30,538 bases of DNA from Chryseobacterium indologenes (GTDB lineage Bacteria; Bacteroidota; Bacteroidia; Flavobacteriales; Weeksellaceae). The position numbers and the translations under genes are program-made. The notes under the pieces are model-generated. The model saw only the letters and a list, made by a program, of their open reading frames with translations. It searched no databases and was not told the origin of the DNA. The DNA lies in the NCBI GenBank assembly GCA_002439165.1, contig DJTE01000044.1, forward strand, positions 1-30,538. Reading direction: 5' to 3'. Shown piece after piece: positions 17,734 to 26,087 of the stretch (position 1 is the stretch's first letter; each line of letters starts with the position of its first letter).

Positions 17734-19227
17734 ATGAAAAAATTAAAATATTTATCTTTTGCCCTTATCGCTATATGGTCTCTTACCAGCTGCGAAAATG
17801 AACTGGAAACAGCTCCTACGGATCAGGCCAGTGGTGAAGAAGTTTTTAAAACCGCCGAAAGTGCAGAAACCGTAATTAACGGAACCTGGGCTAAATTCAA
17901 TGACGACGGAACAACTTATGCGAACATCGGGTACTCAACGGTACTCAGAACAAGTGATGCAATGGGAAGTGATGTAGCTGTACTGACCAATAAATACGGG
18001 TTTCCTACGGCCTATGCTTTTGCTGAAATGGTGAACAGCACGGCAGGCCGCCCGCAGTTTATCTGGACAATGCTGTATTCCACGATCAACAATATGAATA
18101 ATGTGATCGCCCGTATTGACGGAACGGAAGGAAGCCAGGCCAAAAAAGACCAGGTGAAAGGTCAGGCTAAAGCACTTCGTGCCTTCTGTTATCTCAATCT
18201 GGCCAGCTTTTACCAGTTCAGTTATCTCAAAGATAAATCGGCTTTAACAGCTCCGGTCTATACGGAACCTTCAACAATTAATTCTGTTCCGAAGAAAAGA
18301 GCAAGTCTTGAAGAGATCTATACTTTAATCAAAAGTGACCTGACGGAGGCAGATAACCTGCTGAAAAATTATACCAGAAATAATAAAGATAAAATCGACC
18401 GGTCGGTAGTCAATGGTCTTCTGGCAAGAACTTACCTGAATACCGGGGAATGGAGCAAAGCAGCTGAAGCGGCAAGAACGGCAAGAAACGGCTTCCCTCT
18501 GATGACTCCTGAAAAGTACAAAGAAGGATTCAATGATATCAGCAATGGAGAATGGATCTGGGGGCACGGACAAAACCAGGAACAGTCGGATGCCAGTTAT
18601 GCGTTCCATTATCTGGATGTATCTTCTTCAGGAAGCTATTATTACAGCTTTATGGCGGATCCTTATTTTAAAGATCTTTTTGATGCCAATGACATAAGAG
18701 CCCAGTTGTTTTCCTGGGACGGCCTTCCGGGAAGAGAAGGGCTGCTGAGATATGCCAAATTTAAATTTAAAGCCAATCTCATTGCGGATATTGTACTGAT
18801 GAGAGCCGCAGAAATGTATCTGATTGAGGCGGAAGGAGAAGCCAGAGCCGGAAATATCACCAATGCAGTAGCAGCTTTGAATCAGCTGAAATCGGCAAGA
18901 CATGCCAATCCTTACAGCGGATCACCGGCCCAGAATGAAGTCGTGAAAGCCATTCTCACCGAAAGAAGAAAAGAATTATTCGGGGAAGGATTCTCCCTTT
19001 CAGATATAATCCGTACCCAGGGAACGGTAGAAAGAAAAGCATTTGTGGATAACGAAGGAAAACCGGTTAAAGTCCAGATCACCACTCCGGACGGAACAGT
19101 AAAAACAGTCAACGGAAGAGGGCACTCAGTCCTGAATCTCCCGGACCAGAGCTCTTTTGTCCCCAACAGCAGATATTATCTGTTCAGTATTCCGCAGAAG
19201 GAAATAGAGAACAATCCGAACCTGTAA
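17734..19227 (+). CDS. SusD/RagB-family lipoprotein partner of the riboswitch-controlled receptor
   Basis: Surface nutrient-binding lipoprotein of 497 residues encoded 17 bp after the receptor. The signal peptide ends at the lipobox LTSC (MKKLKYLSFALIAIWSLTSC). SusD-family features are ALRAFCYLNLASFYQF (helical repeat with the common RAxxYxxL pattern), DIVLMRAEMYLIEAE-like ADIVLMRAAEMYLIEAEGEA, and ILTERRKELFGEGFSLSDIIR near the C-terminus. It ends with the standard YYLFSIPQKEIENNPNL. It probably shares the riboswitch-controlled transcript, as there is no promoter element in the short gap. A terminator follows 20 bp after the stop. Confidence 0.95.
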   Translation: MKKLKYLSFALIAIWSLTSCENELETAPTDQASGEEVFKTAESAETVINGTWAKFNDDGTTYANIGYSTVLRTSDAMGSDVAVLTNKYGFPTAYAFAEMVNSTAGRPQFIWTMLYSTINNMNNVIARIDGTEGSQAKKDQVKGQAKALRAFCYLNLASFYQFSYLKDKSALTAPVYTEPSTINSVPKKRASLEEIYTLIKSDLTEADNLLKNYTRNNKDKIDRSVVNGLLARTYLNTGEWSKAAEAARTARNGFPLMTPEKYKEGFNDISNGEWIWGHGQNQEQSDASYAFHYLDVSSSGSYYYSFMADPYFKDLFDANDIRAQLFSWDGLPGREGLLRYAKFKFKANLIADIVLMRAAEMYLIEAEGEARAGNITNAVAALNQLKSARHANPYSGSPAQNEVVKAILTERRKELFGEGFSLSDIIRTQGTVERKAFVDNEGKPVKVQITTPDGTVKTVNGRGHSVLNLPDQSSFVPNSRYYLFSIPQKEIENNPNL

Positions 19228-19247
19228 TAATTAGATTTGATTTTTTT

Positions 19248-19276
19248 AGCCATCGCTTAGTGCGGTGGCTTTTTTT
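19248..19276 (+). terminator. Intrinsic terminator of the second SusC-SusD unit
   Basis: A 9-bp stem (AGCCATCGC with GCGGTGGCT, one T-G pair) has a 5-nt loop and is followed by a T tract. It also separates this unit from the convergent small gene downstream. Confidence 0.88.
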
Positions 19277-19293
19277 ATTAAAATTGTAATTAA

Positions 19294-19614
19294 TCAATTT
19301 GAAGATTCTCTTGCAATAATTTCCTTACTTCCCAAATGTCTCATTATTGCGGCCAGCTTACAAAGATCATAATCTATCATATCTCTTTCTCCACTCATTA
19401 CTTTCTGTAAAAATTCCCAGTCATCTGTAAGGCTGCCCATAGTGAGATCAACAGGTTTTTTATAAGGATCGTATAATTCTTCATCAGTAATATTCCAGTA
19501 TAAATCCTGATCCGAAAAGACAGGCCGGCTGTTATCCATGCTGCCCAGTTTCGAAAGAAGAACTTCAAGTAATATTTTCAGATCTCCGATTTTCATAAGG
19601 TTATTGTTTTGCAT
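19294..19614 (-). CDS. Small conserved-looking protein of unknown function
   Basis: I do not recognise the function. The frame encodes about 106 residues from the ATG at 19614. An ATG at 19596 (MKIGDLKILLEV) is an equally good start with A-rich DNA before it, and a TTG at 19641 is less likely. The product is soluble, acidic and probably helical, with no signal peptide or membrane segment. It has a leucine-rich N-terminal helix, a central DLYWNITDEELYDPYKKP stretch, LTDDWEFLQKV, and a C-terminal YDLCKLAAIMRHLG helix. No overlapping gene explains this frame and its composition is protein-like, so it is probably real. It lies between the SusD terminator and the metal island, facing away from both. 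Confidence 0.65.
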   Translation of the reverse strand: MQNNNLMKIGDLKILLEVLLSKLGSMDNSRPVFSDQDLYWNITDEELYDPYKKPVDLTMGSLTDDWEFLQKVMSGERDMIDYDLCKLAAIMRHLGSKEIIARESSN

Positions 19615-19690
19615 TGAGTTGAGATATTTCTGTCCGGTCAATTTAAAAAAAAGAGACTTTCTTTAGAAACAGACACAGACTGTACCGTTA

Positions 19691-19698
19691 CAAAACTA
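19691..19698 (-). promoter_or_regulatory. Possible -7 element for the small minus-strand gene
   Basis: On the minus strand this reads TAGTTTTG, matching TAnnTTTG, about 77 bp upstream of the chosen start. No clear -33 box is present. Confidence 0.35.
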
Positions 19699-19821
19699 TT
19701 GCTTTTACTGATAAAATACGGAACAGTTCTTGATATATTTTTAATAAAAGCAGTTGATTATTTTTATTGACAGCTATTTTGACTACATTCAAATTTAAAA
19801 ACCTCATTCATAAAAAATGTT

Positions 19822-19829
19822 TACCTTTG
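19822..19829 (+). promoter_or_regulatory. Possible -7 element of the small Cys-rich protein gene
   Basis: TACCTTTG matches TAnnTTTG but ends only 6 bp before the likely ATG at 19836, so the transcript would have almost no leader. No TTG is found at the usual distance upstream. Either the mRNA is leaderless or this match is fortuitous. Confidence 0.35.
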
Positions 19830-19835
19830 TATGAT

Positions 19836-20159
19836 ATGAACCTGTTCAGATGGATATTAGCATTCTATTTCATGGCATTATCACTCATGCCATGTGAAGA
19901 TGTGCACCTGCCTTCCGGTTCAGAGAATGTGAAACTTGCCTTTAATATGGAAGAGTCTCACTCCAAAGACAAAGGAGATATTTGTTCTCCGCTCTGTACA
20001 TGCAGCTGCTGTCAGATTACGGTATCTGCTTTCAAAATGTATTCCCTGCTGAAAATTCCGGATCATATCCCGGCTTATTTCTCAAAGAAAATTCTTTTTC
20101 AGAAAAACAACTTCGCTTACCAGGTGTATGACCACATCTGGCAGCCTCCCAAGATTTAA
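19836..20159 (+). CDS. Small exported Cys-rich protein, DUF6660-like
   Basis: A 107-residue protein at the head of the metal-efflux island. The ATG at 19836 gives a hydrophobic N-terminus (MNLFRWILAFYFMALSLMPC). The frame is open upstream to 19767, but that would put a charged stretch ahead of the signal. C20 follows LMP, which resembles a lipobox but with an unusual Pro before Cys. A central Cys cluster CSPLCTCSCC (C50, C54, C56, C58, C59) and the ending HIWQPPKI fit my memory of the DUF6660 family of Bacteroidota, often found beside heavy-metal RND pumps. The function is unknown. A periplasmic metal-binding or sensing role is inference from the cysteines and the neighbourhood. Confidence 0.7.
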   Translation: MNLFRWILAFYFMALSLMPCEDVHLPSGSENVKLAFNMEESHSKDKGDICSPLCTCSCCQITVSAFKMYSLLKIPDHIPAYFSKKILFQKNNFAYQVYDHIWQPPKI

Positions 20160-20204
20160 TTTTTACTGATAATCAGGAAGAGATCTTCTTGAGTACATGA
20201 ACTT

Positions 20205-20219
20205 TGCAATTTCATTGCA
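20205..20219. promoter_or_regulatory. Candidate operator TGCAAT-N3-ATTGCA ahead of the RND pump gene
   Basis: A perfect 6-bp inverted repeat with a TTC spacer. The same half-sites occur ahead of the P-type ATPase gene (28309-28323). The copy ends 13 bp before the -7 element at 20233 and would cover the -33 region (TTG 20215-20217 lies in the right half-site). Confidence 0.72.
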
Positions 20220-20232
20220 GAGACCTTCATGA

Positions 20233-20240
20233 TATATTTG
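20233..20240 (+). promoter_or_regulatory. -7 promoter element of the RND pump gene
   Basis: TATATTTG matches TAnnTTTG. It lies 53 bp upstream of the GTG start of the pump gene, so the pump and downstream genes need not rely on the promoter of the small Cys-rich gene. Confidence 0.6.
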
Positions 20241-20293
20241 TGCCGGAATACCATTCCTGTACAGTTATTTATCCATAAAAATTAAAATACATT

Positions 20294-23200
20294 GTGTTAG
20301 ATAAAATCATAAAATTCAGCATCAAAAACAAGGTCGTTGTTGGCATCATGACCCTGCTGCTGATTATCTGGGGAGTATGGAGCGCTACCAGGCTTCCCAT
20401 AGATGCCGTACCTGATATTACCAACAATCAGGTGCAGATTATCACAGTATGTCCTACACTGGCAGGACAGGAAGTGGAGCAGCTGGTTACCTTTCCGATT
20501 GAGCAGAGTATTGCCAATGTTCCGGATATAGAAGAAACAAGAAGTATCTCAAGGTTCGGACTTTCCGTAATTACTGTTGTTTTCAAGGAAAATGTAGACG
20601 TTTACTTTGCCAGACAGCTGGTGAACGAACGTCTGAAGCAGGCCGCCGAAGAAATTCCCAAAGGAGTAGGAACCCCGGAACTGGCCCCCGTAAGTACAGG
20701 ACTGGGAGAGGTCTATCAGTATATCCTCCACCCGAAAAAAGGAAGCGAGAAAAAATACGATGCCAGAGAACTCCGTACCATGCAGGACTGGATCGTTCGC
20801 AGACAGCTGAACGGAACTCCGGGAGTGGCAGAAGTAAACAGCTTTGGAGGAGAATTAAAACAATATGAAGTAGCCGTAAATCCGGACCGCCTGAAAGCAA
20901 TGGGAGTAAGTATTACCGATATCTTTACCGCACTGGAAAAAAATAACCAGAATACAGGTGGAGCTTATATTGATAAAAAACCTAATGCCTATTTCATCCG
21001 GGGAATCGGTTTTGTAACTTCACTGGACGATATTAAAAGCATTGCCGTAAAAAATGAAACAGGAAGCGTTCCGATCTTTATCAAAGACGTTGCAGACGTA
21101 CGGCTTGGTAGTGCGGTTCGTTATGGAGCATTAACCTATGACGGAAAAGTAGATGCCGTGGGTGGTGTTGTAATGATGCTGAAAGGTGCCAACAGCAACG
21201 AAGTCGTAAGTAACATCAAAGCAAAAATTCCTACCATTCAGAAATCCCTTCCCGATGATGTGGTGATAGAACCGTTTCTGGACAGAACAGACCTGGTAGG
21301 AAGAGCCATCAGCACCGTAGAAAAAAACCTGATAGAAGGAGCCCTGATCGTTATCTTCGTCCTGGTTGTCTTTCTGGGGAATTTCAGAGCCGGACTGATT
21401 GTAGCTTCAGCCATTCCGCTGTCATTGCTTTTTGCATTGGGAATGATGAATGTATTTGGGGTAAGTGCCAATTTAATGAGCCTCGGAGCCATAGATTTCG
21501 GTCTCATTGTAGACGGGGCCGTCATTATTGTGGAAGCCACGCTTCATCATCTGGGTATCCGGAAATCCGTAGGAAGGCTTACCCAGAGTGAAATGGATGA
21601 AGAAGTTTTCCTTTCCGCATCCAAGATCCGGAACAGTGCCGCATTTGGAGAGATTATTATCCTCATCGTTTACATTCCGATTCTTACCTTAGTAGGAGTT
21701 GAAGGAAAAATGTTTACGCCGATGGCTAAAACAGTCGGATTTGCCATTTTAGGAGCACTGATCCTTTCACTGACCTATATTCCGATGATGAGCGCCCTGT
21801 TCTTATCTAAAAATATATCCCATAAAGAAACCTTTTCAGATAAAATGATGAATTATCTGCAGAAGATCTATCAGCCATTACTGCATAAGACGGTCAAAAT
21901 AAAATATATCGTCGTTTCAGCGACTGTTTTCATATTCGTCATTACCGTTTTTATTTTCAAAAATATGGGGGGAGAATTTATTCCCCAGCTGCAGGAAGGA
22001 GACTATGCTTTCCACTGTATTCTTCCGCAGGGAAGTTCACTGAGCCAGAGTATAGAGACTTCTATGCAGGCTTCACGGATCATTAAACAGTTTGATGAGG
22101 TGAAAATGGTAGTCGGGAAAACCGGCTCTGCCGAAGTTCCTACCGATCCCATGCCTCCCGAAGCTACCGATATGATTATCGTTTTAAAGCCAAAGAGCGA
22201 ATGGAAATCAAAAAAATCTTACGAAGAACTGGGAGATGAGATCAGTGAAAAGCTGGAAAATATTCCGGGCGTTTTCTTTGAAAAGAACCAGCCGATCCAG
22301 ATGCGTTTCAACGAGCTGATGACGGGGATCAGACAGGATGTTGCCGTTAAAATTTTCGGTGAAAACCTGGATTCCCTTGCAATTTATGCAGATAAAGTAG
22401 GAAAGATTATTCAGACCGTTGAAGGAGCTACGGCCCCACAGATCGAAAGAGTAAGCGGACTTCCGCAGATCAATGTGGTATACGACAGAACGCGGATGGC
22501 CAATTACGGACTGAATATTGAGGATGTAAACAATGCCGTAAGCACAGCATTTGCGGGAAAAGCAGCAGGACAGGTTTTTGAAAATGAAAGGCGCTTTGAT
22601 CTCGTAGTCCGTCTCGACAGCCTTCACAGAACCAATATTGATGATGTAAACAACCTCATGATCTCTGCCGGTTCGGGAGCACAGATCCCATTATCTCAGG
22701 TCGCTAACATCAGTTACAAACTGGGACCTGCACAGATCAGCCGTGAAGAAGGAAAAAGAAGAATTGTAATCGGTTTTAATGTAAAAGACCGGGATGTGCA
22801 GAGTGTGGTAAAAGATATTCAGGCAAAACTGGATAAAGAAGTTAAACTGCCTTCAGGATATTACTTTACCTATGGCGGTCAGTTTGAAAACCTTCAGGAA
22901 GCCAGTAAACGTCTGATGATTGCCGTTCCGGTTTCCCTGTTCCTGATCTTTATGCTGCTGTACTTTACCTTCCATTCATTCAAACAGGCAGCCCTGATCT
23001 TTACAGCCATTCCAATGAGTGCTATTGGAGGAGTGTTCGCATTGTTGTTAAGAGATATGCCGTTCAGTATCAGCGCCGGGATCGGATTTATTGCCCTTTT
23101 CGGAGTAGCCGTGCTTAACGGAATTGTCCTGATCGGAACATTCAATCAGCTGGAGAAAGAAGGCGAAACCCATGTGATGAAAAGAGTATATAAAGGTACC

Positions 23201-24655
23201 AGAACCAGGCTCAGACCTGTTTTGATGACCGCAACCGTTGCTTCACTGGGATTCCTGCCGATGGCGATTTCCACAGGAGCCGGAGCAGAAGTACAGAAAC
23301 CTCTGGCAACCGTAGTGATTGGAGGGCTGGTAACCGCAACCTTCCTTACTTTATTCGTTTTACCAATGCTTTATATTATTTTTAATACAAAAGTTTCAAA
23401 AAGAAATTTTAAAATAAAACCTTCCGTAACGGTGATCGTGTTTGGACTTCTGATGACCGGGCAGTTTTTTAATGCACAGACCCGCCGGATCTCGGTTGAG
23501 CAGGCCGTAGAAATAGCAACAGAGAATAACCTGACTTTAAAATCAAAAGCCCTCAGTGTGCAATCTGCGGAAGCCCTGAGAGGAACGGCAAAAGAACTTC
23601 CCAAGCTGAATTTTGAAGCACAGCTGGGACAATACAACAGTCCGAAATTCGACCAGTCGTTCTCCATTTCGCAGAGCATTCCTTTTCCAACGCTTTTTAA
23701 AGCAAGAAGAGAACTGATTAATGAAAATATCAAAAGCCGTCAGATCGACAGGGAAGTTTCAGCCAATGAACTGGTGAAACAGGTCCGTACCTATTATTAC
23801 CAGATAGAATACCTTCAGTACAACCAGTCAAAACTGAAAAACCTGGACAGTCTTTACCAGGACTTTATCAGGATTGCTACTGTAAGGTTCAAAGCCGGAG
23901 ATATCAAGAGGATTGAAATTAACACCGCAGAAACTCAAAAAGGCGAAATCAACCTGCTGCTGAAGCAGAACGAAGTCTACCTGAACAATGCCTATAAAAA
24001 TTTAAAGACCCTGCTGAATACTCCGGATGACTTTGAAGTCCCTTTCACAAACCGTTACGAGCCTTTAAAAGCGGAAAATATTCTCGATAGTACTGCTGTG
24101 GCCAATAATCCGGCACTAAAAGCCTTTTACCATGAAATGGAAATAGCCGAGAAAAATAAGAATGTTGAAAAAGCACAGGGACTTCCGGAATTCAGTCTCG
24201 GATTGACCAGCCAGTCACTGATCGGGTTTCATACCAAAAACGGACAGGAAAAATTCTATAATGCAGGAGACCGTTTCAATTCATTTTCAGTAGGAGTGGC
24301 CATTCCCCTAACCTTTGGAGCAACAAAAGCAAGGATGAAATCTCTGGAATATGAAAAACAGGCGGCAGAAACCAATGCCCGTATGCTGAAACAGCAGCTT
24401 TCGGCACAGTTGGAGAATGCATTCAGCCAGTACCGGCAGGATATTCAGCAGTATGAATATTATACCCGGCAGGCCGTTCCGAATGCGGAGAAAATCGTAA
24501 AAGCAGCCCAGCTGGGCTATAAAACAGGAGAAATATCTTATGTGGAATATCTTTTTGCCCTGCAGACAGCCACCAATATCCAGCTTAAATATTTAGAATC
24601 CATCCAGCAGGTCAATCAATCTGTTGTTACCATTAATTCAATCATTAATAAATAA
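20294..24655 (+). CDS. czcA: CzcA-type heavy-metal RND pump fused to a TolC-like outer-membrane factor
   Basis: A 1453-residue fusion. Residues 1 to about 1035 are a heavy-metal-efflux RND proton antiporter of the inner membrane. It opens MLDKIIKFSIKNK and has the usual two periplasmic loops and 12 membrane segments. The fourth segment carries DFGLIVDGAVIIVEA with D401, D407 and E414, which match the essential D402, D408 and E415 of CzcA from Cupriavidus. This points to Zn/Co/Cd rather than the Cu/Ag CusA type, which lacks that motif. Residues about 1043-1062 form a new hydrophobic segment ending FFNAQ, like a signal peptide. Residues about 1063-1453 are an outer-membrane efflux protein (helical repeats such as VEQAVEIATENN and AAQLGYKTGEISYVEYLFA). 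The start is GTG at 20294. The adaptor gene follows after one base. Confidence 0.93.
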   Translation: MLDKIIKFSIKNKVVVGIMTLLLIIWGVWSATRLPIDAVPDITNNQVQIITVCPTLAGQEVEQLVTFPIEQSIANVPDIEETRSISRFGLSVITVVFKENVDVYFARQLVNERLKQAAEEIPKGVGTPELAPVSTGLGEVYQYILHPKKGSEKKYDARELRTMQDWIVRRQLNGTPGVAEVNSFGGELKQYEVAVNPDRLKAMGVSITDIFTALEKNNQNTGGAYIDKKPNAYFIRGIGFVTSLDDIKSIAVKNETGSVPIFIKDVADVRLGSAVRYGALTYDGKVDAVGGVVMMLKGANSNEVVSNIKAKIPTIQKSLPDDVVIEPFLDRTDLVGRAISTVEKNLIEGALIVIFVLVVFLGNFRAGLIVASAIPLSLLFALGMMNVFGVSANLMSLGAIDFGLIVDGAVIIVEATLHHLGIRKSVGRLTQSEMDEEVFLSASKIRNSAAFGEIIILIVYIPILTLVGVEGKMFTPMAKTVGFAILGALILSLTYIPMMSALFLSKNISHKETFSDKMMNYLQKIYQPLLHKTVKIKYIVVSATVFIFVITVFIFKNMGGEFIPQLQEGDYAFHCILPQGSSLSQSIETSMQASRIIKQFDEVKMVVGKTGSAEVPTDPMPPEATDMIIVLKPKSEWKSKKSYEELGDEISEKLENIPGVFFEKNQPIQMRFNELMTGIRQDVAVKIFGENLDSLAIYADKVGKIIQTVEGATAPQIERVSGLPQINVVYDRTRMANYGLNIEDVNNAVSTAFAGKAAGQVFENERRFDLVVRLDSLHRTNIDDVNNLMISAGSGAQIPLSQVANISYKLGPAQISREEGKRRIVIGFNVKDRDVQSVVKDIQAKLDKEVKLPSGYYFTYGGQFENLQEASKRLMIAVPVSLFLIFMLLYFTFHSFKQAALIFTAIPMSAIGGVFALLLRDMPFSISAGIGFIALFGVAVLNGIVLIGTFNQLEKEGETHVMKRVYKGTRTRLRPVLMTATVASLGFLPMAISTGAGAEVQKPLATVVIGGLVTATFLTLFVLPMLYIIFNTKVSKRNFKIKPSVTVIVFGLLMTGQFFNAQTRRISVEQAVEIATENNLTLKSKALSVQSAEALRGTAKELPKLNFEAQLGQYNSPKFDQSFSISQSIPFPTLFKARRELINENIKSRQIDREVSANELVKQVRTYYYQIEYLQYNQSKLKNLDSLYQDFIRIATVRFKAGDIKRIEINTAETQKGEINLLLKQNEVYLNNAYKNLKTLLNTPDDFEVPFTNRYEPLKAENILDSTAVANNPALKAFYHEMEIAEKNKNVEKAQGLPEFSLGLTSQSLIGFHTKNGQEKFYNAGDRFNSFSVGVAIPLTFGATKARMKSLEYEKQAAETNARMLKQQLSAQLENAFSQYRQDIQQYEYYTRQAVPNAEKIVKAAQLGYKTGEISYVEYLFALQTATNIQLKYLESIQQVNQSVVTINSIINK

Positions 24656-24656
24656 C

Positions 24657-25967
24657 ATGAAAATAAAACACAATATCATATATCTTACCATCATTGCTAT
24701 TCTGGTAGCCGGTTGCGGAAAAAAAGAAACGCAGGCAGAAAAGTCTGAAGCTAAAACAGAACAGAAAGAAGAAAAGCATGAAGAAGGCTCTGAAACCATC
24801 GCTACTCTCACAGAAGAGCAGATAAGATCAGTCGGAATCACCTTAGGAACCGTTGAAATGAAGGAGTTAACAGCCACCATTAAAGCCAACGGTATTTTAA
24901 GAGTTCCCAACAACAACAAAGCAACGATAACCTCCCTGTACGGTGGAGTCATCAAAACCCTGAACGTCCAGGTAGGAAGCATTGTGGCAAAAGGCCAGGT
25001 AATCGCAACCATTGCCAATCCGGAATTTATCCGGTTGCAGGAAGATTATCTGACGACCAACAGCAGGATTACCTATGCGGAACAGGAATACAGAAGGCAG
25101 AGAGAACTTTTCGATAACGATGCCGGAGCAAAAAAGAATCTTCAGAGCGCTGATGCTGAACTCAGAACACTCAGAACCAGAAAAGCGTCCCTTTTGCGGC
25201 AGTTACAGATGATGGGAATAAGTCCCGGAAAAGTAAGCAACGGAAACATGAGATCCGGTCTGGTTATTACAGCTCCGATCAGCGGAACCGTCAGCAGTAT
25301 CGCAGCCCAGATTGGAAGTTACGTAGATGTTTCATCCCCGGTAGCCGAGATCATTGATAATAATTCCATTCATCTCGATCTTCAGGTCTTTGAAAGAGAT
25401 CTTCCTAAAATGAAAATCGGGCAGATCGTCCATTTCAAACTGACCAATAATCCGGAAACCGAGTACGATGCAAAAATTTACAGCGTAGGTTCCTCTTTTG
25501 AAAACGAAAGTAAAACCGTTTCCGTACATGCAACGGTGACAGGTAACAAATCTGGTCTTATTGACGGAATGAACATTACCGGAATTGTAAGTCTTGACAA
25601 AAATACAACCCCCGCTGTTCCGGATGAAGCCATTGTAGAAGCAGACGGAAAGTATTATATCTTTATAAAGACAGACAAAATAGCGAAAGAGCACGCAGAG
25701 GAAAGCGCACATGACGACCACGGACACGGACATGACGAAGGAGAAACGGATCATGCCCATAAAAATGAATCAGAAGCCGGACAGCACGCTGAACAGAAAG
25801 CTAAAAATACCAATTTTGAAAAAGTAGAAGTGGTAAAAGGAACTTCAGATATGGGATATACAGCAATCACTCCGGTTACCGATATTCCTGCTGATGTACA
25901 AATAGTGGTAAAAGGTGCCTTTTTCATCAATGCAAAACTTTCCAATTCCGGAGGTCACGAACATTAG
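24657..25967 (+). CDS. czcB: CzcB/CusB-like periplasmic adaptor lipoprotein with His-rich segment
   Basis: Membrane-fusion protein that links the RND pump to the outer-membrane factor. The ATG at 24657 was chosen because it gives a lipoprotein signal (lipobox LVAGC, C20). The frame is open upstream to 24624, inside the pump gene. A charged Lys/Glu linker follows C20, then the barrel-sandwich half-motif TSLYGGVIKTLNVQVGS, a helical hairpin (about residues 120-180), the second lipoyl half (VITAPISGTVSSIAAQIGS) and a beta-barrel. A His-rich stretch with eight His (H346-H377, containing HDDHGHGHDE) precedes the C-terminal domain and is a likely metal-binding site. The 436-residue length is normal. 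Translational coupling with the pump is likely, given the single-base gap. Confidence 0.92.
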   Translation: MKIKHNIIYLTIIAILVAGCGKKETQAEKSEAKTEQKEEKHEEGSETIATLTEEQIRSVGITLGTVEMKELTATIKANGILRVPNNNKATITSLYGGVIKTLNVQVGSIVAKGQVIATIANPEFIRLQEDYLTTNSRITYAEQEYRRQRELFDNDAGAKKNLQSADAELRTLRTRKASLLRQLQMMGISPGKVSNGNMRSGLVITAPISGTVSSIAAQIGSYVDVSSPVAEIIDNNSIHLDLQVFERDLPKMKIGQIVHFKLTNNPETEYDAKIYSVGSSFENESKTVSVHATVTGNKSGLIDGMNITGIVSLDKNTTPAVPDEAIVEADGKYYIFIKTDKIAKEHAEESAHDDHGHGHDEGETDHAHKNESEAGQHAEQKAKNTNFEKVEVVKGTSDMGYTAITPVTDIPADVQIVVKGAFFINAKLSNSGGHEH

Positions 25968-25994
25968 GAAATGATGCTGTTTTAAAATGATAAC

Positions 25995-26013
25995 CAGGAA
26001 AATCCTGTTTTTT
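25995..26013 (+). terminator. Weak terminator-like hairpin after the adaptor gene
   Basis: A 5-bp stem (CAGGA with TCCTG) with a 3-nt loop is followed by six T. It may attenuate rather than end transcription, as all following genes share the strand and no promoter is visible in this 120-bp gap. Confidence 0.4.
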
Positions 26014-26087
26014 ATGCCTAAATTGTAGCTGATTAAGAAAACGGACAAAAGCAGGAGCAGTAAATATTGTAAAAACACCACTCAGTT

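Noticed and set aside
22208..22627. Minus-strand open frame of 139 codons inside the RND pump gene
   Set aside because: It is fully antisense to a well-supported coding region, has no recognisable domain or upstream promoter, and is best explained as a shadow frame.
20294..24655. Calling the RND gene CusA (copper/silver pump)
   Set aside because: The fourth membrane segment has DFGxxVDGAxxxxE with D401, D407 and E414, the pattern of CzcA-type Zn/Co/Cd pumps. CusA lacks this motif.
25332..25760. Minus-strand open frame of 142 codons inside the adaptor gene
   Set aside because: It overlaps the conserved barrel and His-rich part of the adaptor, has no motif of its own, and is treated as a shadow.
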